A DNA stretch of 64,000 nucleotides, taken from Larix kaempferi (Eukaryota > Streptophyta > Pinopsida > Pinales > Pinaceae). The notes below the pieces were generated by a model. It was not told the origin of the DNA. It did no database searches and saw only the letters and a list, made by a program, of their open reading frames with translations. The translations under genes were made by a program, and so were the position numbers. How positions within the stretch are numbered: the stretch's first letter is position 1; the number at the start of each line of letters is the position of its first letter. The stretch spans positions 310,001 through 374,000 of the forward strand of contig BSBM01001446.1 of the NCBI GenBank assembly GCA_027924585.1, in the 5' to 3' direction. Shown piece by piece: positions 11,414 to 23,426 of the stretch.

Positions 11414-11545
11414 TGTTGGAGGAGCATAGTTGAGTGGCCAACTAGGTCCTCTGACTGACCACCACCGGGTCGGTCCTGTGGAAATAGTCAGTTGGTTAAG
11501 CCGACATAACTACTTTTGTAAATGAAAATATGAATGTAAAAAATA
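11414..11545 (+). repeat. Start of 3' LTR of Gypsy F (truncated or diverged)
   Basis: TGTTGGAGGAGCATAG follows the polypurine tract. The LTR identity rests on position only. The right limit is uncertain because minus-strand Copia-like sequence begins within a few hundred bases. Confidence 0.4.
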
Positions 11546-11942
11546 TATATATGTGATGGTGAGTCGTGATTCAAGTATAATACCATTACTTTGTACATAT
11601 TTTGGCTTTGATATAATATAATTGTTTTTTTTGTTCCCTTTACTTTGGTATTCTGTTGTACAATGATCTGAATGCATTCTCTTCTATCTTTATGTTGTTT
11701 ATATTCCATGTAGTCCCTTAGATTATAACACTTCTTCATCAATAGTACCAGGTTGCGTACTAGAAGAGGATGTCTCTTCAAATTCAGGAACTAGTGTTGA
11801 AGATTTTGCAGTTTGATCTTTCTCTAAAACAACTTATTCAAACAGGGTTGAGGTCAAGACTTAAGGAGAGAGAGTAAATGAAGAGGTTACAAATTCACTC
11901 TTCATACTTCTGATATGAACCTCATTGTGATTTCCAAAGGAT
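11546..11942 (-). other. Decayed sequence downstream of a minus-strand Copia gag
   Basis: AT-rich. Minus-strand translation contains a long stretch without recognisable domains. It may be diverged Copia internal sequence continuing from the gag at 12233-11943, but I cannot name a domain. Confidence 0.3.
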
Positions 11943-12233
11943 CTATCCAAATTGGTCCATAGATCCTTTTAGGTATTCAGCAGAATCAACAAGATAGCAC
12001 ATGTTTGGAGATATTGCTAGACACGTGGCTCCAAATTCCCTATCAGGATCATTCAACCAACTATAATTATCTTCTGAGTACAATGGATCTTCAACAAATA
12101 CAATAGATATCTCATAGAGACATTGTCTCTTAAGATATGTGCTCATCTTTAGCTTGCACTCAACATAATTGAATGGTGTAAGAGGAGGAACTAAATTCAA
12201 ATCCATTGAAGAAGTTGTGTACTTGCAAAACAA
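11943..12233 (-). pseudogene. Copia gag fragment (UBN2-like)
   Basis: Minus-strand reading frame with NYVECKLKMSTYLKRQCLY, WLNDPDREFGA and a CYLVDSAEY segment. This order (NY-W-KM--YL, WLN-D--A--AI, I--s) is that of plant Copia gag proteins of the UBN2 type. It is preceded on the minus strand by a Copia-type primer site and LTR. No zinc knuckle, protease or pol follows. It packages element RNA in intact relatives; here it is a truncated remnant. Confidence 0.7.
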
Positions 12234-12313
12234 AATCTGAAACTTATAGTGAAAGAATCATTTGGATATAAGTTATGAGCTTGTTGATATCTGATACGAT
12301 ATTAGAATTATAT

Positions 12314-12326
12314 GGTTCTTATACCA
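12314..12326 (-). other. Decayed primer-binding site of the minus-strand Copia fragment
   Basis: Minus-strand TGGTATAAGAACC is close to the canonical initiator-Met tRNA site TGGTATCAGAGC. It follows a TTCTACA end that looks like an LTR terminus, with the gag start about 80 bases downstream. Confidence 0.55.
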
Positions 12327-12990
12327 TGTAGAAATTCTACAAGCTAGGATCTTGAAACGGAGAAGTCCTCACTAAGAAATTACTCGGATATTAGGATAAT
12401 TAAGAATAAAAACTGAAGTAGAAAAACATGAGATTGGACACAACTGATCATATTCATTAATGAGAATACAATAAATAATACATCTCAGTAGAGAAAATCA
12501 AATGCACTAAAGGCAATTCGAAAAGCTCACAAAAGGAAGGCTTACTAAAAGCAAAAAAAAAAACAATAGTGGAACATCAGCTTTCCAACTCAGTCAAGGA
12601 CCTCACGAATTAGCTAAATCAGATATGGAAGATCATGGGTGATGAAAAAGAATTCAGATGATGGATTTTGGAGAGAAAAAGATAGAGGATGTGCTGGCAA
12701 AAAAGTAGATAGCTTGTCAAGTCCATAAAAGTGCCATGCTTTATCCTTATCCACTAAAAAGTAGAAAAAGCAGGAAAAGTTGTGTAAAAGAAGGAAGTGT
12801 GCTATTACCATTCTAGATTTTCATGAAAGCAGGAAATATCTATCTGAGGGTGCTCAATTGGATAATGATGACAAGTTGTGAGCCTAAAAAGGAAACATGG
12901 GGCCAACAACCTAGTCTAACACCTAGGAAAGTATAAAAAATGAATAATAACTTATATCCTAAGTCTAGATGGAGTTTTACTATTCTAATA
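12327..12990 (-). repeat. Probable 5' LTR of the minus-strand Copia fragment
   Basis: Placed by the primer site at its inner edge. The minus-strand inner end is ...GAATTTCTACA. The outer end was not located; about 12990 is where Gypsy G pol resemblance begins. Sequence is AT-rich without ORFs of note. Confidence 0.4.
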
Positions 12991-12999
12991 GAAAAATGT

Positions 13000-15120
13000 A
13001 CCTGGCGTGTTTTCCATAATTGTAGTCAAATATTTCTGAGAATATATGCACAAAACAATGGGATTATTCCTTGATTATTAGACAATCTACATATTTTGAA
13101 GGATAGTGTCTAATGTCTCTGTCGGATGGTTGAACATCGTCGACAATTTCAATTATCCTTGAACATAAAGAAATGCATATTTTCGACACCCATAAGGGTA
13201 CTTTTGGGTCATGTGGTATGCAGGGATAGTATAAAGTTCAATGAAACAAAAATAAATGTAATACTCAACTTGAATCTTATCCTTCTAATCAAAAGAAGAT
13301 GAACATATTCTTAGACCACATAGGGTACTACATAAATTTCATAATTAGGAATTACTCTGATATAAATTACCTGGTGGAAGAAATTTTAAAGAAATATACA
13401 TAATTCAAATGGATGAAGGAATGTAATGATTTGTTTGAACTACTAAAAATAAAATTAATTGAAGCACAAACTTTACAATTCCCTCACTAGACAAAAAAAT
13501 ATTTGTGTTCATATTGAAACATTAGGTATAGTTATCATGGTTGTACAACCGGGAGAAGATAACTTTGATAATCCAGTTGCTTATGCTAGCTAGAAATTAA
13601 ATAAGGCTAAACTAAATTATTCAATAATACAAAGAGAAGCTATATGAATGTTTTTTTCTCTATATAAATATCAAAATCATCTTCTATAAGTCTCACTTAT
13701 ATTATTTATTGATCATCAAGCACTCAAATATCTAGTCAAAAAATCGGTACATGACGGGAAAAATTTTCAGTGGTTTTACTATTACAAGAATTTGAATTTG
13801 AAGTCATTTTTGCACAAGGAAAAATAATGTGGGACCATATCAGTTATCAATATTGGAGAGTAGAGAAGTTCTGACAGTAATTGAAGATGACCTTCTTGAT
13901 GCAAACCTATTTAGAGAAGCCTCCATAGATGAGTTAGATGACATAGTAGGATTTCTCCAAGAAAGTATAGCTTGAGCTGATATGCCAGAGAAGAAGTGAA
14001 AAGCACTAGCAATGAAGGTCGCCCCTTCCATAATAATTAATGGATACCTATACAAGAGAGAACTTGATGATATCTTGAGAATATGTGTACTAGAACATGA
14101 AAGAAAAGACTCTATTGATGAAGTGCATGTAAGACCTTCCATAGGAAACTACCATGATGACACTGCAACAAAGAAAATTTTACAAGCTAGTTTATGCTGA
14201 CCTACCCTACATAAATATTACCAAATAAGATTAAGTCTATGTGATAAATGTCAATGACTTGGTCAACCACTTAAACGAGATAAAATGCCATTATTGTCTG
14301 TTAATCCCAATCATCCTTTTGAGATATGGGAAAACAACTTTATAGGACCATTTCCTAAACAAGGAAGGAGGACAGGTGAAAGATACATCCTAATAGGAGT
14401 TGAATACTTAAAAAAATGATCAGAATCCGAACCTATCAAGTGTATAAAATAAATCACTACAAAATTGGTCTATGAAAACATAATTACAAGGTTTGGTTGT
14501 CCCTTAGTACTAATGATATAGGGAGGCACTTTATAAACAAGACAATAGAAGTTGACAATCGAAATTCTATTGAAGGAGTTTATGATCAATCATCATAAAA
14601 GTAATGCTTATTAGCTCCATTTGAATGGAGCAACTGAATATTTTAATAAGAAATTAACGAAAGGACGATTAGGACTATAAGGTTCCCGTGGTACTATGGG
14701 AATATAGAACAACATAAAATATGTCATTGGGAAAACACCATTCAAACTAGTATATGATTAAGAAGTAGTCATCCCCTTAAAATTCTGACAACACACTGAC
14801 CATGTTTCCAAATTCCTTCAACTTGTTACAACAAGAGTAAGAGACGGTCGAATTTTCTAGTTACATAAACTGGAAGAGGAATGATAGATTTCCTTGGAGC
14901 AGCAAGAGATACAAAAACAAAAAAAAACGTGGAATTAAAATGAAATTAAGGAATAAGGATTTATCCATAGAGGATTTGGTACTATTATATGATAAATTGA
15001 TAATAGAATAAAAGGAAAACAAAAGAATCTGGGACCCTATCTAGTCGGAGATGATTAACCGTGGTAGTATAGTTAAGAAAATTGCAAGGTTGAGTACTTT
15101 ATAAAGTGATAAATGGTGCT
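13000..15120 (+). pseudogene. Gypsy G pol: end of RT, RNase H and integrase, heavily decayed
   Basis: Shifting between frames, the plus strand reads LNIKKCIFSTPIRVLLGH (RT thumb, about 13158), GYYINFIIRNYSDI (about 13327), an RNase H region with FIDHQALKYLVKKS (about 13710), an integrase zinc-finger region with RICVLEHERKDSIDEVHV (about 14078), GPFPKQGRRTGERY (about 14347) and ENIITRFGCP (about 14480). GKTPFKLVYD (about 14732) and a LVLLYDKL tail (about 14975) close it. Domain order and words are those of Ty3/Gypsy pol. Many stops and indels make it one of the older elements here. It is followed by the same post-pol ORF as Gypsy F. Confidence 0.7.
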
Positions 15121-15183
15121 CGACAAAAATGGTACTAACCATAAGAGATGAAAACAAAAACAACATCGAAAACAACACTATAC

Positions 15184-15325
15184 ATCATTAGGGAGATAGA
15201 GTAGCACTTTATATGTGTAGCATACAAAATCAATTCAAGTTAGAAAATAAACAAATCATTAGGGAGAGAGAGTAGCACTTTATATATGTAGCAAACAAAA
15301 TCAATTCAAGTTAGAAAATAAACAA
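15184..15325 (+). repeat. Tandem duplication, 71-bp unit, two copies
   Basis: ATCATTAGGGAGATAGAGTA... at 15184-15254 is repeated with a few substitutions at 15255-15325, ending in TTAGAAAATAAACAA both times. It lies in the spacer between G integrase and its post-pol ORF. Confidence 0.85.
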
Positions 15326-16114
15326 AGACAACGAGTGATTGATGGGATGTCGATCCATGCCAACAGGATCAATGGTTGACATAAAAATTCAAAGAACAAT
15401 CCTTGGTCTCTTTGTCGACCATCAATAAAACAACACATTAGTTGATGAAAATATGACAAAAAAAAATTAAGCACATAATCCATCTCATATCATTATTACC
15501 ACCTGTGCCAGCAATTAAACTCACTCACTTTCAAATCCACATCGTTTTGGGTATTAAAAATCACATGAAAGGAATTCTTACCAATCTAATACTCCTCATA
15601 AATGAATTATTACCAACTTTACACTTCACACAAACCAAACAATACCCAAATTTCAATACCACCAAAACTAATCATTCCACAACCAACAATAAATAGCTCG
15701 GGCCACTCACATTTTTTTAAGTGTAAAACGAGCAGACACGGGATTAGAGAACATAATAGATAGAAGAATGAATTCATAGATTGAAGCAGTCCAGAGATAT
15801 ACAATGCCACCAAAAATGAAGGGAGCAATATGTCACAAAACAACAAAAGGGAGAAACACAAGCAAAGCAAAAACAATATACAGAGCTTTAGATAGAACTG
15901 GAAAGAAGAGTTGGCGGATTGAAATGCACTAAGGTAGAAGAAAAAAATTGAGATATGCATTGGAATGAATTCAATCATTGGGTCGTGACATATGGAAGAT
16001 GGAGTATAGATATTTATAATTGTAGAAAGCATGAATAAGATATTATATGGGAGCCCCACTTATAGCAATTATTGATGGTCTAGGGGATTAGGTATCCAAA
16101 GTTTAGTTCAATAA
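15326..16114 (+). other. Spacer of Gypsy G between pol and post-pol ORF
   Basis: AT-rich, no recognisable gene. A minus-strand open stretch at 16059-15619 is hydrophobic and low in complexity, and I do not regard it as a gene. Confidence 0.4.
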
Positions 16115-16684
16115 ATATCGTCGAGGAAAGATTTGGATTGATGAACTGGTAAAGATAAATAATGACATGATTTGATCAATTGTCAAGCTCCCAATGCTCA
16201 GTGAATGAGTACCAATTGCAATTAGTCAACCATAAACATCGGTAGAAGAGTTTATTGGGAATCCATAAGGAAAGAATTCAAAAGGATCGATAATAAGCAT
16301 GGTGAAAGACCTTAAATTAAAATGGGTCAGTATAATAGTTTCCTTTGTTTATCAAGCACCAATCGAACATTATATGTAAAGGTAACCATGTTTGAAGAAA
16401 TTAAACAAATTATTGATCAATGAAGAGTTTTCAATTGGGATAACTATGTGGTCGACATAGTCGTGGTGAACTATGAAAAATGCCATGAATATGAGAAAGT
16501 GATACAATTCCCATCCTTATTAATTTGGGTAGACATCGCAAGAATCCGACCAGTGGGAGAAGTGATTTTCCTATCAGGGGTTGTCTCGTCGATCATAACT
16601 CTCCAATTTTTTTCCACTAAATGGATAGGATTTACATCATGCCTCACCCAAAAGAGATTTTATCTCAGTAGTTCGATGGTCTAA
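16115..16684 (+). pseudogene. Post-integrase ORF of Gypsy G, second copy of the Gypsy F gene
   Basis: Translation with frame changes gives YRRGKIWIDELVKINNDMI, then a KLP, GKNSKGSII, and NYEKCHEYEKVIQFPSLLIW (in the open stretch 16448-16684). These align in order with YHDGKFWLDQPLEINTEEI, GLPRKG, GKNSKGLVI and CEKCQETCAKIRYPSLLIW of the F copy at 8495-9052. Both copies lie downstream of a decayed integrase. Function unknown. The later acidic and coiled parts seen in F are missing here, cut off before the CACTA-like end at 16793. Confidence 0.6.
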
Positions 16685-16792
16685 TGATATGATGTTGATG
16701 CTGGTGTGTACCACATAACATATGAAGAAATTTCCCACTGACAAATAACATACAACTTGACCTAAATCGTACAAGAGTCTAGTATGTGCATG

Positions 16793-17170
16793 CACTAGTA
16801 GAAAAATGGGTGATAAATGACTAGGAGACCAAAAACGTTAGTCAACATGTGAAATAAATGACTAAACTATCAAAAACATTGGTCACCACAGTGTTTTAAA
16901 GTAAAATATGACCAAATTTGAGCAATTTTAAGTGATCACAACAAAAAATGACTAATTTAGTCATGGGATAAAAAATACGACTAGATAGTCTAAGTTCATA
17001 ATTATATAATATTTCCTTATAATTATCAAATATTGCATAATATATCACACACAAATTAAGAGTTCCTATATATAATGTAATATAGGATTTTATAATTATA
17101 TATAACCTTTTTATAATATATGTCTCTAGATATGTCAATATTGTAATTGCAATTGTATTTTTTTATAATT
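16793..17170 (+). mobile_element. CACTA-like (En/Spm) transposon end, fragment
   Basis: CACTAGTAGAAAAATGGG at 16793 has the form of CACTA terminal inverted repeats (CACTAxxAGAAAA). It is followed by subterminal repeats of an AAATGACTA...CAAAAACxTT motif (about 16815-16975). No transposase and no matching second end were found, and the right limit is approximate. Confidence 0.4.
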
Positions 17171-17439
17171 TCATAAATTTTAATGTTGTAAATGGATTTA
17201 GAGACCCCTTTTAAAGGTCTATGAAACCATTTGAAAGGGGTCTTTGAATCTAGTTGCAGCCTCTTTTTTGTATTTTTTCAATTTTCTCCTATTTTTCTTA
17301 CCTGGCATGTATTTGTCAGATATCCTGTCAAAATTGATGTCCTTTCCCACATGGGCTATCTAGGGGAGGATGACGTAGACTATTCCATGGATACTTTTGA
17401 GGGACAACCCATTTTCGTTGTGAACTTCAGGATGGAAAT

Positions 17440-18656
17440 GGCTGGAGAGCAGAATGTTTTGACAAATGGCACTTTTTCGGGGACGACAACTGGGACTCCA
17501 CCGATCAGACAAGCGGTTTTGGGGGAGGGACTAGAACCATATACTGAATCCGCCACGGTCCCACCTGCAGCAGGTATTTCTCCCCAAACCTCGGAGGTTC
17601 CCATTTCACTCTTTTCTCCACAACCCCTGATACATGTCTAGGGTTCATATCAACAATAGACCCCTCTCCTGCCTGCTTAGATGCAAACCAGGGTTTGGGC
17701 CAAAATCACCCAACCCTTAGGGTTTTGTTTCAGATTATAGCTTGGCCTTTCACAGATCCACCAAGACTTAGCTCTCGGTAGAAGACTGCTCCATTGGAAG
17801 AATATCTGTCCCTACAGGACTCGGGAATATTTATTGCATCCTTTTTGAGACCTATCGATCAATGTGGAGATCTAGTGGAGTCGGCCTCTAGAAATACAGG
17901 AAGTGAGGAAAGACATATCGACTCTGGATCAAAAACGAGCCTCGAAACCAATAGGGAGTCAATCCAGAAAAGGAGAAAAATCAAATGTTCCAACAAAAAA
18001 AATGAGGTGCTCAGCTTGGTTTTTGGAGTATATGTTTAAGGAGCACAATCTATGGATATGGAAGAGACTATGGTGGTTGGAAAATCCATGGGAAAATACT
18101 CTAGTTAGGCAACGCTGGAGGAATGGAGGAAAAGTGATGGGAAGATTGGCTCAATTATGAACTGCGGACTAGGGTTCTTGCAAATGGGTTGTTTATATTC
18201 AAATTTGAAAATAATGAAGATTCGTATCAAGTCCCGCAAAAACATTGGATCCTTGTTTCAACCCCTATCCTATTCAAAACTTGCACTCCTTTGTTTGATG
18301 CTAATTGTGAGAAATTGGATGCTATTCCAATGTGGATTCAGTTGTCAAGATCGTCGTGGGAATTATGAAACTGGAAATCCTTCAAAGACCTTGGGAATTT
18401 ACTATGGGCATTCATACATTTATACATGTCCTTCTTGGACACCAAAAGGATATCAGTTTCCTGCATCCTAGTCTCGCTAAACATCAAGAAGGGCCTCGGA
18501 GAAGAGATAGAATTTTTTTTGGAAAAGAAAGGTGAAGATAGAAAATTGGACTATGAAGGTATCATATTTCGGTGTCATAGATGTCATATCTATGGACATC
18601 TAGCCAAGCAATGGCCACTTCCTTTCACAAAGGGAACCCATTGGATTCGAAACTAG
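17440..18656 (+). pseudogene. LINE ORF1 (DUF4283-like domain plus CCHC knuckle)
   Basis: A plausible start is the ATG at 17440 (MAGEQN). After a Ser/Thr/Pro-rich N-terminal part and frame changes, the reading gives ANGLFIFKFENNEDSYQV, then an HWILVSTPILF segment, then MWIQLS (about 18175-18345). This is the pattern of the DUF4283 RNA-binding domain of plant LINE ORF1 proteins. A knuckle follows near 18571, CHRCHIYGHLAKQW, in which the last Cys has become Trp. In intact LINEs this protein coats the RNA. At least three frame breaks are present, so no working protein is expected. Confidence 0.7.
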
Positions 18657-19359
18657 ACTAGCAATGGAAACACAAATCCTATTGACGATACCTCTACATT
18701 GTTTGGAAAGAATGCCTTTTATATAGTAGGGAGAAGTGTGCCCACAAGCGTGGCAAGAGAAGAACCCCCTATGATGGAAAATGAATCCATTGTAGAGAAG
18801 GAACCCGCTTTGATGACTCAAGTTCAAGATGTGTTTTTGGTGGGCCTTGACATAGATCCCTCTTTAGTATCTAGAATTATGCAAGCCCATCGGGTAAGTT
18901 AATGAGCCAGGAAGCTCATATTGCTCCACTTGCAAATTTTTTTGATATGTTTGGAAATAATAGTTTGGATGGTTCCTGACTTCCCTGACACCTTCCTAAT
19001 GAAACAACCCCTTCTACCACTCTTGTTGAAACCATGTTAGAAGAAAAACGTATTGAGAACCACTCTCCCCCAGAGCTAACCCCACCCCCTCCAGGACTGC
19101 CTCCACCTCTTCTTTGAAATCATGGGATCCCCCTATTCATTTCCATCTCATAAATTAGGAGGTTCCTAATCTATCCATCATTCTCCTCATCCATCTTGGG
19201 CCTGGGAAAAATCCCTCTTGTATCTCAAAAGGTAGAGTTTAAGGAAGAACTACACTCTTATCCTCAACACAAAACATGGAAAAAAAAGAGCAACTTGACG
19301 GAAAACAAAAATCCAGTTTAGGGGAACTTATATTAGTGAACCCCCTGGAGGGGGTTTCC
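18657..19359 (+). other. LINE ORF1 tail and inter-ORF region
   Basis: Fragments of an acidic and proline-rich tail can be read (for example PPELTPPPPGLPPP near 19072). No domain is recognised between the ORF1 knuckle and the ORF2 endonuclease. Confidence 0.45.
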
Positions 19360-21822
19360 CAATGAGTGTCTCTCCTATAATTGCAGGGGTCTAGAAAGTA
19401 CCACTAAAAAAATTACCCTCGGAAGGTTGGTCCTAATTCACCAACCAAGGCTTATTCTTCTACTAGAAACCATGGGAAAATGTGAGGATGTGGTTAGATT
19501 TATGAAGAGTACAATTATGGATATGGAATTCATTTCTCAATATGCAAGAGGCCACTTTAGTGGTTTAGTGGTAGGATGGATTGCAAAACTCGTTGAGGAT
19601 CAGAACTCATGGATATTGAGTCTAGGATTGGGATGGAGGTTTACCTGGTGGATCTATACAAATCCTTCATTGTGCTGAATATCTATGGGCCCTATGATGA
19701 TAGAGTCAATTTTTGGAATTTGGTCTACCAAAATATTTCATCAAATATGATAATGTAATCATAGGAGGTGACCTTAAATTCACCCTAGGATCTCATGAAA
19801 TTTGAGGGTCGAGGGCTAGGGTTGATCCTTTAGCTGGTTTTTTTATCAGAAACTAATGGATGGCTTGCTTCTGAATGTTGACTTGGTGAAATTGAATCCC
19901 ACCTGGACGAATAAGAGAACATGGGAAACTACAATCACTAAGCTACTTGACTAATTCCTAGTGGTGGAAAATCTAATGGATCAAAATTTAATGTTAAACC
20001 AATGTGTGTATTCGGGAGGGAATCATATCATTTCCCTATTTTCTTGGAGATACAAGGTGGAAGAAGGAATCCGGGAAGCCCTTTCAAATTATGTGCTACA
20101 TGGTTGAAGAATTCAGAAGTGTACTTAAACCTAATCAAAACCTCATGGATTCCATATAAACTCGAGGAAGGGTGACTTGCTACTCTACGCTTCTCGCAAA
20201 ATCTTTCCTCCATTAAGAAAAAGTTTCAGTAATGGACAAGAGTTGAAGTAGGTAGAACTGGAAATTTCCTCACTATATGAGGAAGAGGGAGGGGGATATA
20301 TATCCAATGAATCGAAGGAAAATTGGGAATTTTGGAATCCAAAAGAAGAAAGATTCTAAAAGAACAAGAGGAAATATAGAGATTGAAAAGTAGGGCTATT
20401 TGGCTGGAAAGTGGTGATGAAAACACTAAATTATTCCAAGCCATTGCAAAATCTAGAAAAATGCAAAAGACGATATGGAAACTAAAGGATCAAAAAAATA
20501 ATGTTGTCTCTTCCTTTGAAGGCCTGGTAAATATTGGAAATTCCCACTTCTAAAACCTGTTCAAAGCTAATAACCGAGCCACAATTTCTGAAGTAATAAG
20601 GTTTTCCAAATTCTTCCCAACATTTGTGACCCTAGAGGATAACAAAGTACTAATGGAAGAAGATTCAGAAGAAGAACTAAAGGAGACTCTACATAGTTTC
20701 CAAAAGTACAAAATCCTTGGTCCGAATGGCTGGACAATTGAATTCTTCCTATAAATTTGTGATACAATTGGCATGGATCTCCTGAGGCTGGTTGAAGAAT
20801 CTAGATCAAAGGTATTTATGCATCCTCTTCTAAATTCCACTTTTATTTCCCTCATCCCCAAGTTTGATCACCCAACCACAAAGTAGGAACTCCATCCAAT
20901 TTATCTATGCAACATCACTTACAAAGTAGTTGCCAAATTCATTGTGCAAATATTAAAATAGGTTCTCTCAAATGTCATTTCAAGTGAACAACTTGGTTTT
21001 CTAAAAGGATGGCAGATTCATGAAGCTATCGGGGTTGCATAGGAGGGTCTCCATAGTATCAAAATAAAGAAACTAAGAGGTGCAATACTGAAGATTGATC
21101 TCTCAAAAATTTTGACAGAGTCAACTAGCTCTACTTGATACTTATTATGACTCATATAGGATTTGAATTCCCATTCATAAAATGGGTCATGAACTGTATC
21201 ACTATAGTTCCCTTTGTAGTTCTCATCAATTGATCAACAATGCCTTTCTTTCCTTCTTAAAGAGGACTTCGAAAAGGATTCCCCCTCTCCCCTCTACTTT
21301 TCTTGTTGGTAGATGAGGAAATTAGAAGAGAACTTATTGAGGCTAGGGAACTTTCTCCGGGAGAGCTATTGCAGAAACTCTCCACCTAACTCGCCTCCTA
21401 TTTGTGGATGACATCCTTATTTTTTGTGATGGCTCTATTGGAGATACTAAAAAAATATCAAATATCCTGGAGGTTTTTGGGAAGGCCACTGGGATGGTAA
21501 TAAATGTGCATAAATATTCCCTCTCCAATCTAAAAAAGAATCAACATAAAAAACAATGATATTCACTTCTCTTCCCCTTTGAAACAAATATTTTTTATGT
21601 TGGCTTCAAATACCTTGGTTTTATGTTAAAAGCAAACAACTATAAAAAGGAAGAGTGGAATTGGTTGATTGCAAAGTTGGAGAAGAGACTCAGCAAAGGA
21701 GTCATAGATGTCTCTCAAGATATGGTAGACTGATCCTTTTAAAGTCAGTTCTGGAGGCCATACTAGCCTATTCGATGTCTCTTGCATGGATTCCAAAGGG
21801 AATCTTGGAGAAAGAAAGGAAG
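19360..21822 (+). pseudogene. LINE ORF2: endonuclease and reverse transcriptase (5' part)
   Basis: The endonuclease starts at SYNCRGLESTTKKITL (about 19369) with the metal-binding Glu in LLLETMG. A GGDLKFT-like core segment lies near 19767. RT motifs follow: a KILGPNGWTIEF word (about 20710), FISLIPKF (about 20845), KVVAKFI, QLGFLKGWQIHEA (about 20990), GLRKGFPLSPLLF (about 21260) and the active site FVDDILIF (about 21397). The stretch YLGFMLKAN...LEKRL and then SLAWIPKGILEKERK reaches the Gypsy A insertion. Target-primed reverse transcription is the known role of the family. Numerous stops and shifts mean it is dead. Confidence 0.8.
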
Positions 21823-22751
21823 TGTTGGCAGGCGGTTTGATAAGGAAGAATCACAGCATCGCCGATGCTGCGACACATCAAACAAAGTCGCGGAAGGAAG
21901 AAGGCTCGAGTATTTTATGTATTTTTGAGTCATTTGTACCACAATAAGTGGGTTTTGGGTCAATTGTACCGCAGAATGCAGGTTTTGGGTCATTGGACCA
22001 CATATTATGTAATATTGAGTTAGCTATACCGCAGAATGCGGGTTTTTGGTCGTTTATGGATAAGTCAGTTAGATATTGGGTCATTTGTCCATAGTGTCAG
22101 TTAGGAAGTCGGTAGTAAGTGGACAAGAGTTGTAAGGTAGAAGCCTATATATAGATAAGAATTGTAAGTGTTAAACACACAATAGAATATGGGGGAATTT
22201 GAAGAGAATACGAAGGGAGATAGTTGATGGGAGAAGAATGCAAAGCTTTGATGTTGTCTGATTCTCGAGTATGTTTTGATGTCAAGAGTCATTGTGGAGA
22301 TCTAGTTTATGCAGAGGCATTGTATCTGGGTTGAAAATGATAATATGATGAAGCTATTTTGGTTCAATCCCTGTGTTCAATTTGTTCGGTTATGATAATG
22401 TGATATTGCACTATACGGATAATGTCATGCTTCTTTGATGCGATACTTGCTTTACAATTACTATTGTTGCAATGATGAATGTTTGGGTTGAATATTGCTT
22501 TACTACTCTGTTTAATGCTTAAAGATCTCTGTCGCTGTGTTACAATAAGTTTAAGTATCATAGTCGCAACCATCCTCCTCCATTCGGCGGAAACATGGTT
22601 CCGTCTGCTCTTCTTGGAAGCCTCGGGTGAGACCTCATCTGCTCTGCAGGTGTTGTTGGGCAGGATAAACCCTGTCCGAGCCAGTGCTCAGGAAGACAGC
22701 GGTATGTGTCGACAGTGAGTGGGACCCCTGTCGACTGGCGTCGCGCTAACA
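21823..22751 (+). repeat. 5' LTR of Gypsy A
   Basis: Starts TGTTGGCAGGCGG and ends GCGCTAACA. TATATATAG at 22146-22154 is the likely TATA box. Short open stretches inside the LTR are repeated in the 3' LTR and are not regarded as genes. A possible primer site, TGGTTCTATTTCCGA, follows at 22754-22768 and is cut by the Copia B insertion; its tRNA was not identified. Confidence 0.88.
22146..22154 (+). promoter_or_regulatory. TATA box of the Gypsy A 5' LTR
   Basis: TATATATAG in the second quarter of the LTR, conserved in the 3' LTR at 62864-62872. Spacing from both ends fits the U3 promoter of LTR elements. Confidence 0.5.
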
Positions 22752-22768
22752 AATGGTTCTATTTCCGA

Positions 22769-23413
22769 TGTTGATGTATATGTAACTTCGAAATGTATTT
22801 CATATATGTATATTGCACTCCTATAGAGATGGTATTATTCCTCTATATGGAAGTGTTTGTATTCCTATAGAGATGTTATTATTCCTCTATACGGAAGTGT
22901 CATCATTTATATTGTAAGTGTCGTAACTTATACTTGATGGGTTATTAGACCACCTTGTTGGGGTCAGCCCTGTATAAGTCATGTGGGTTAAAGGGTTATT
23001 AGACCACCCTATTGGGTGTTGGCCCAATCAGCATTGTGTTATGTGGTTAAGTTGAGGTCGACCTAGTAAAGGTTATTAGGCAAGTCATGTCAAGTATAAA
23101 TAGAGTGTGGGAGGCACTATATTTCATCATTCTATTCTCACACACACTCTTTGGAGAGTGGCGCACTAGTGGAGGAGGAGAAGCTACTGCTAGGAGATGT
23201 CTATCTCTTATGCTTGTGTTGTATCATTGCTCTATCTATCTCTGAGGAATTTATTGGGGTTTTTCACCTTTATGGTTTTCCCCAAGTAAACTCTGTGTCT
23301 CTTGTGTGCTTACATTATTGTGTCCATGATTGATATGATGTAGATATGCTGTACATGTTGTTCTCTTAGTTAAGATCCTAGATCAGATTGAAGTAAATTC
23401 TAAAAAACTAACA
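22769..23413 (+). repeat. 5' LTR of Copia B
   Basis: TGTTGATGTATATG...AAAAAACTAACA. TATAAATAG at 23095-23103 is the likely TATA box. A repeated GGGTTATTAGACCACC module lies in U3 and is shared with Copia C's LTR, indicating related families. Confidence 0.9.
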
Positions 23414-23426
23414 TGGTATCAGAGCT
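23414..23426 (+). other. Primer-binding site of Copia B
   Basis: TGGTATCAGAGCT directly after the LTR is the standard complement of the 3' end of initiator methionine tRNA used by plant Copia elements. Confidence 0.9.

Larger units (their letters stand above)
17231..21822 (+). mobile_element. LINE (non-LTR retrotransposon), 5' portion
   Basis: Holds a 5' region, ORF1 with a DUF4283-like domain and CCHC knuckle, and ORF2 with endonuclease and RT. It is interrupted at 21822 by Gypsy A. The ORF2 reading sense resumes at 63474 after the GGAAG target duplication. The 5' boundary is approximate, and no TSD of the LINE itself could be located because its 3' end lies outside the window. Confidence 0.8.

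Noticed and set aside
15619-16059. Minus-strand hydrophobic open frame of 146 codons
   Set aside because: Composition follows AT-rich low-complexity sequence, and no homologue words or start context are seen.
22364-22752. Open frames inside the Gypsy A LTRs (also 63196-63589)
   Set aside because: They lie wholly within the LTR and show no conserved protein features.
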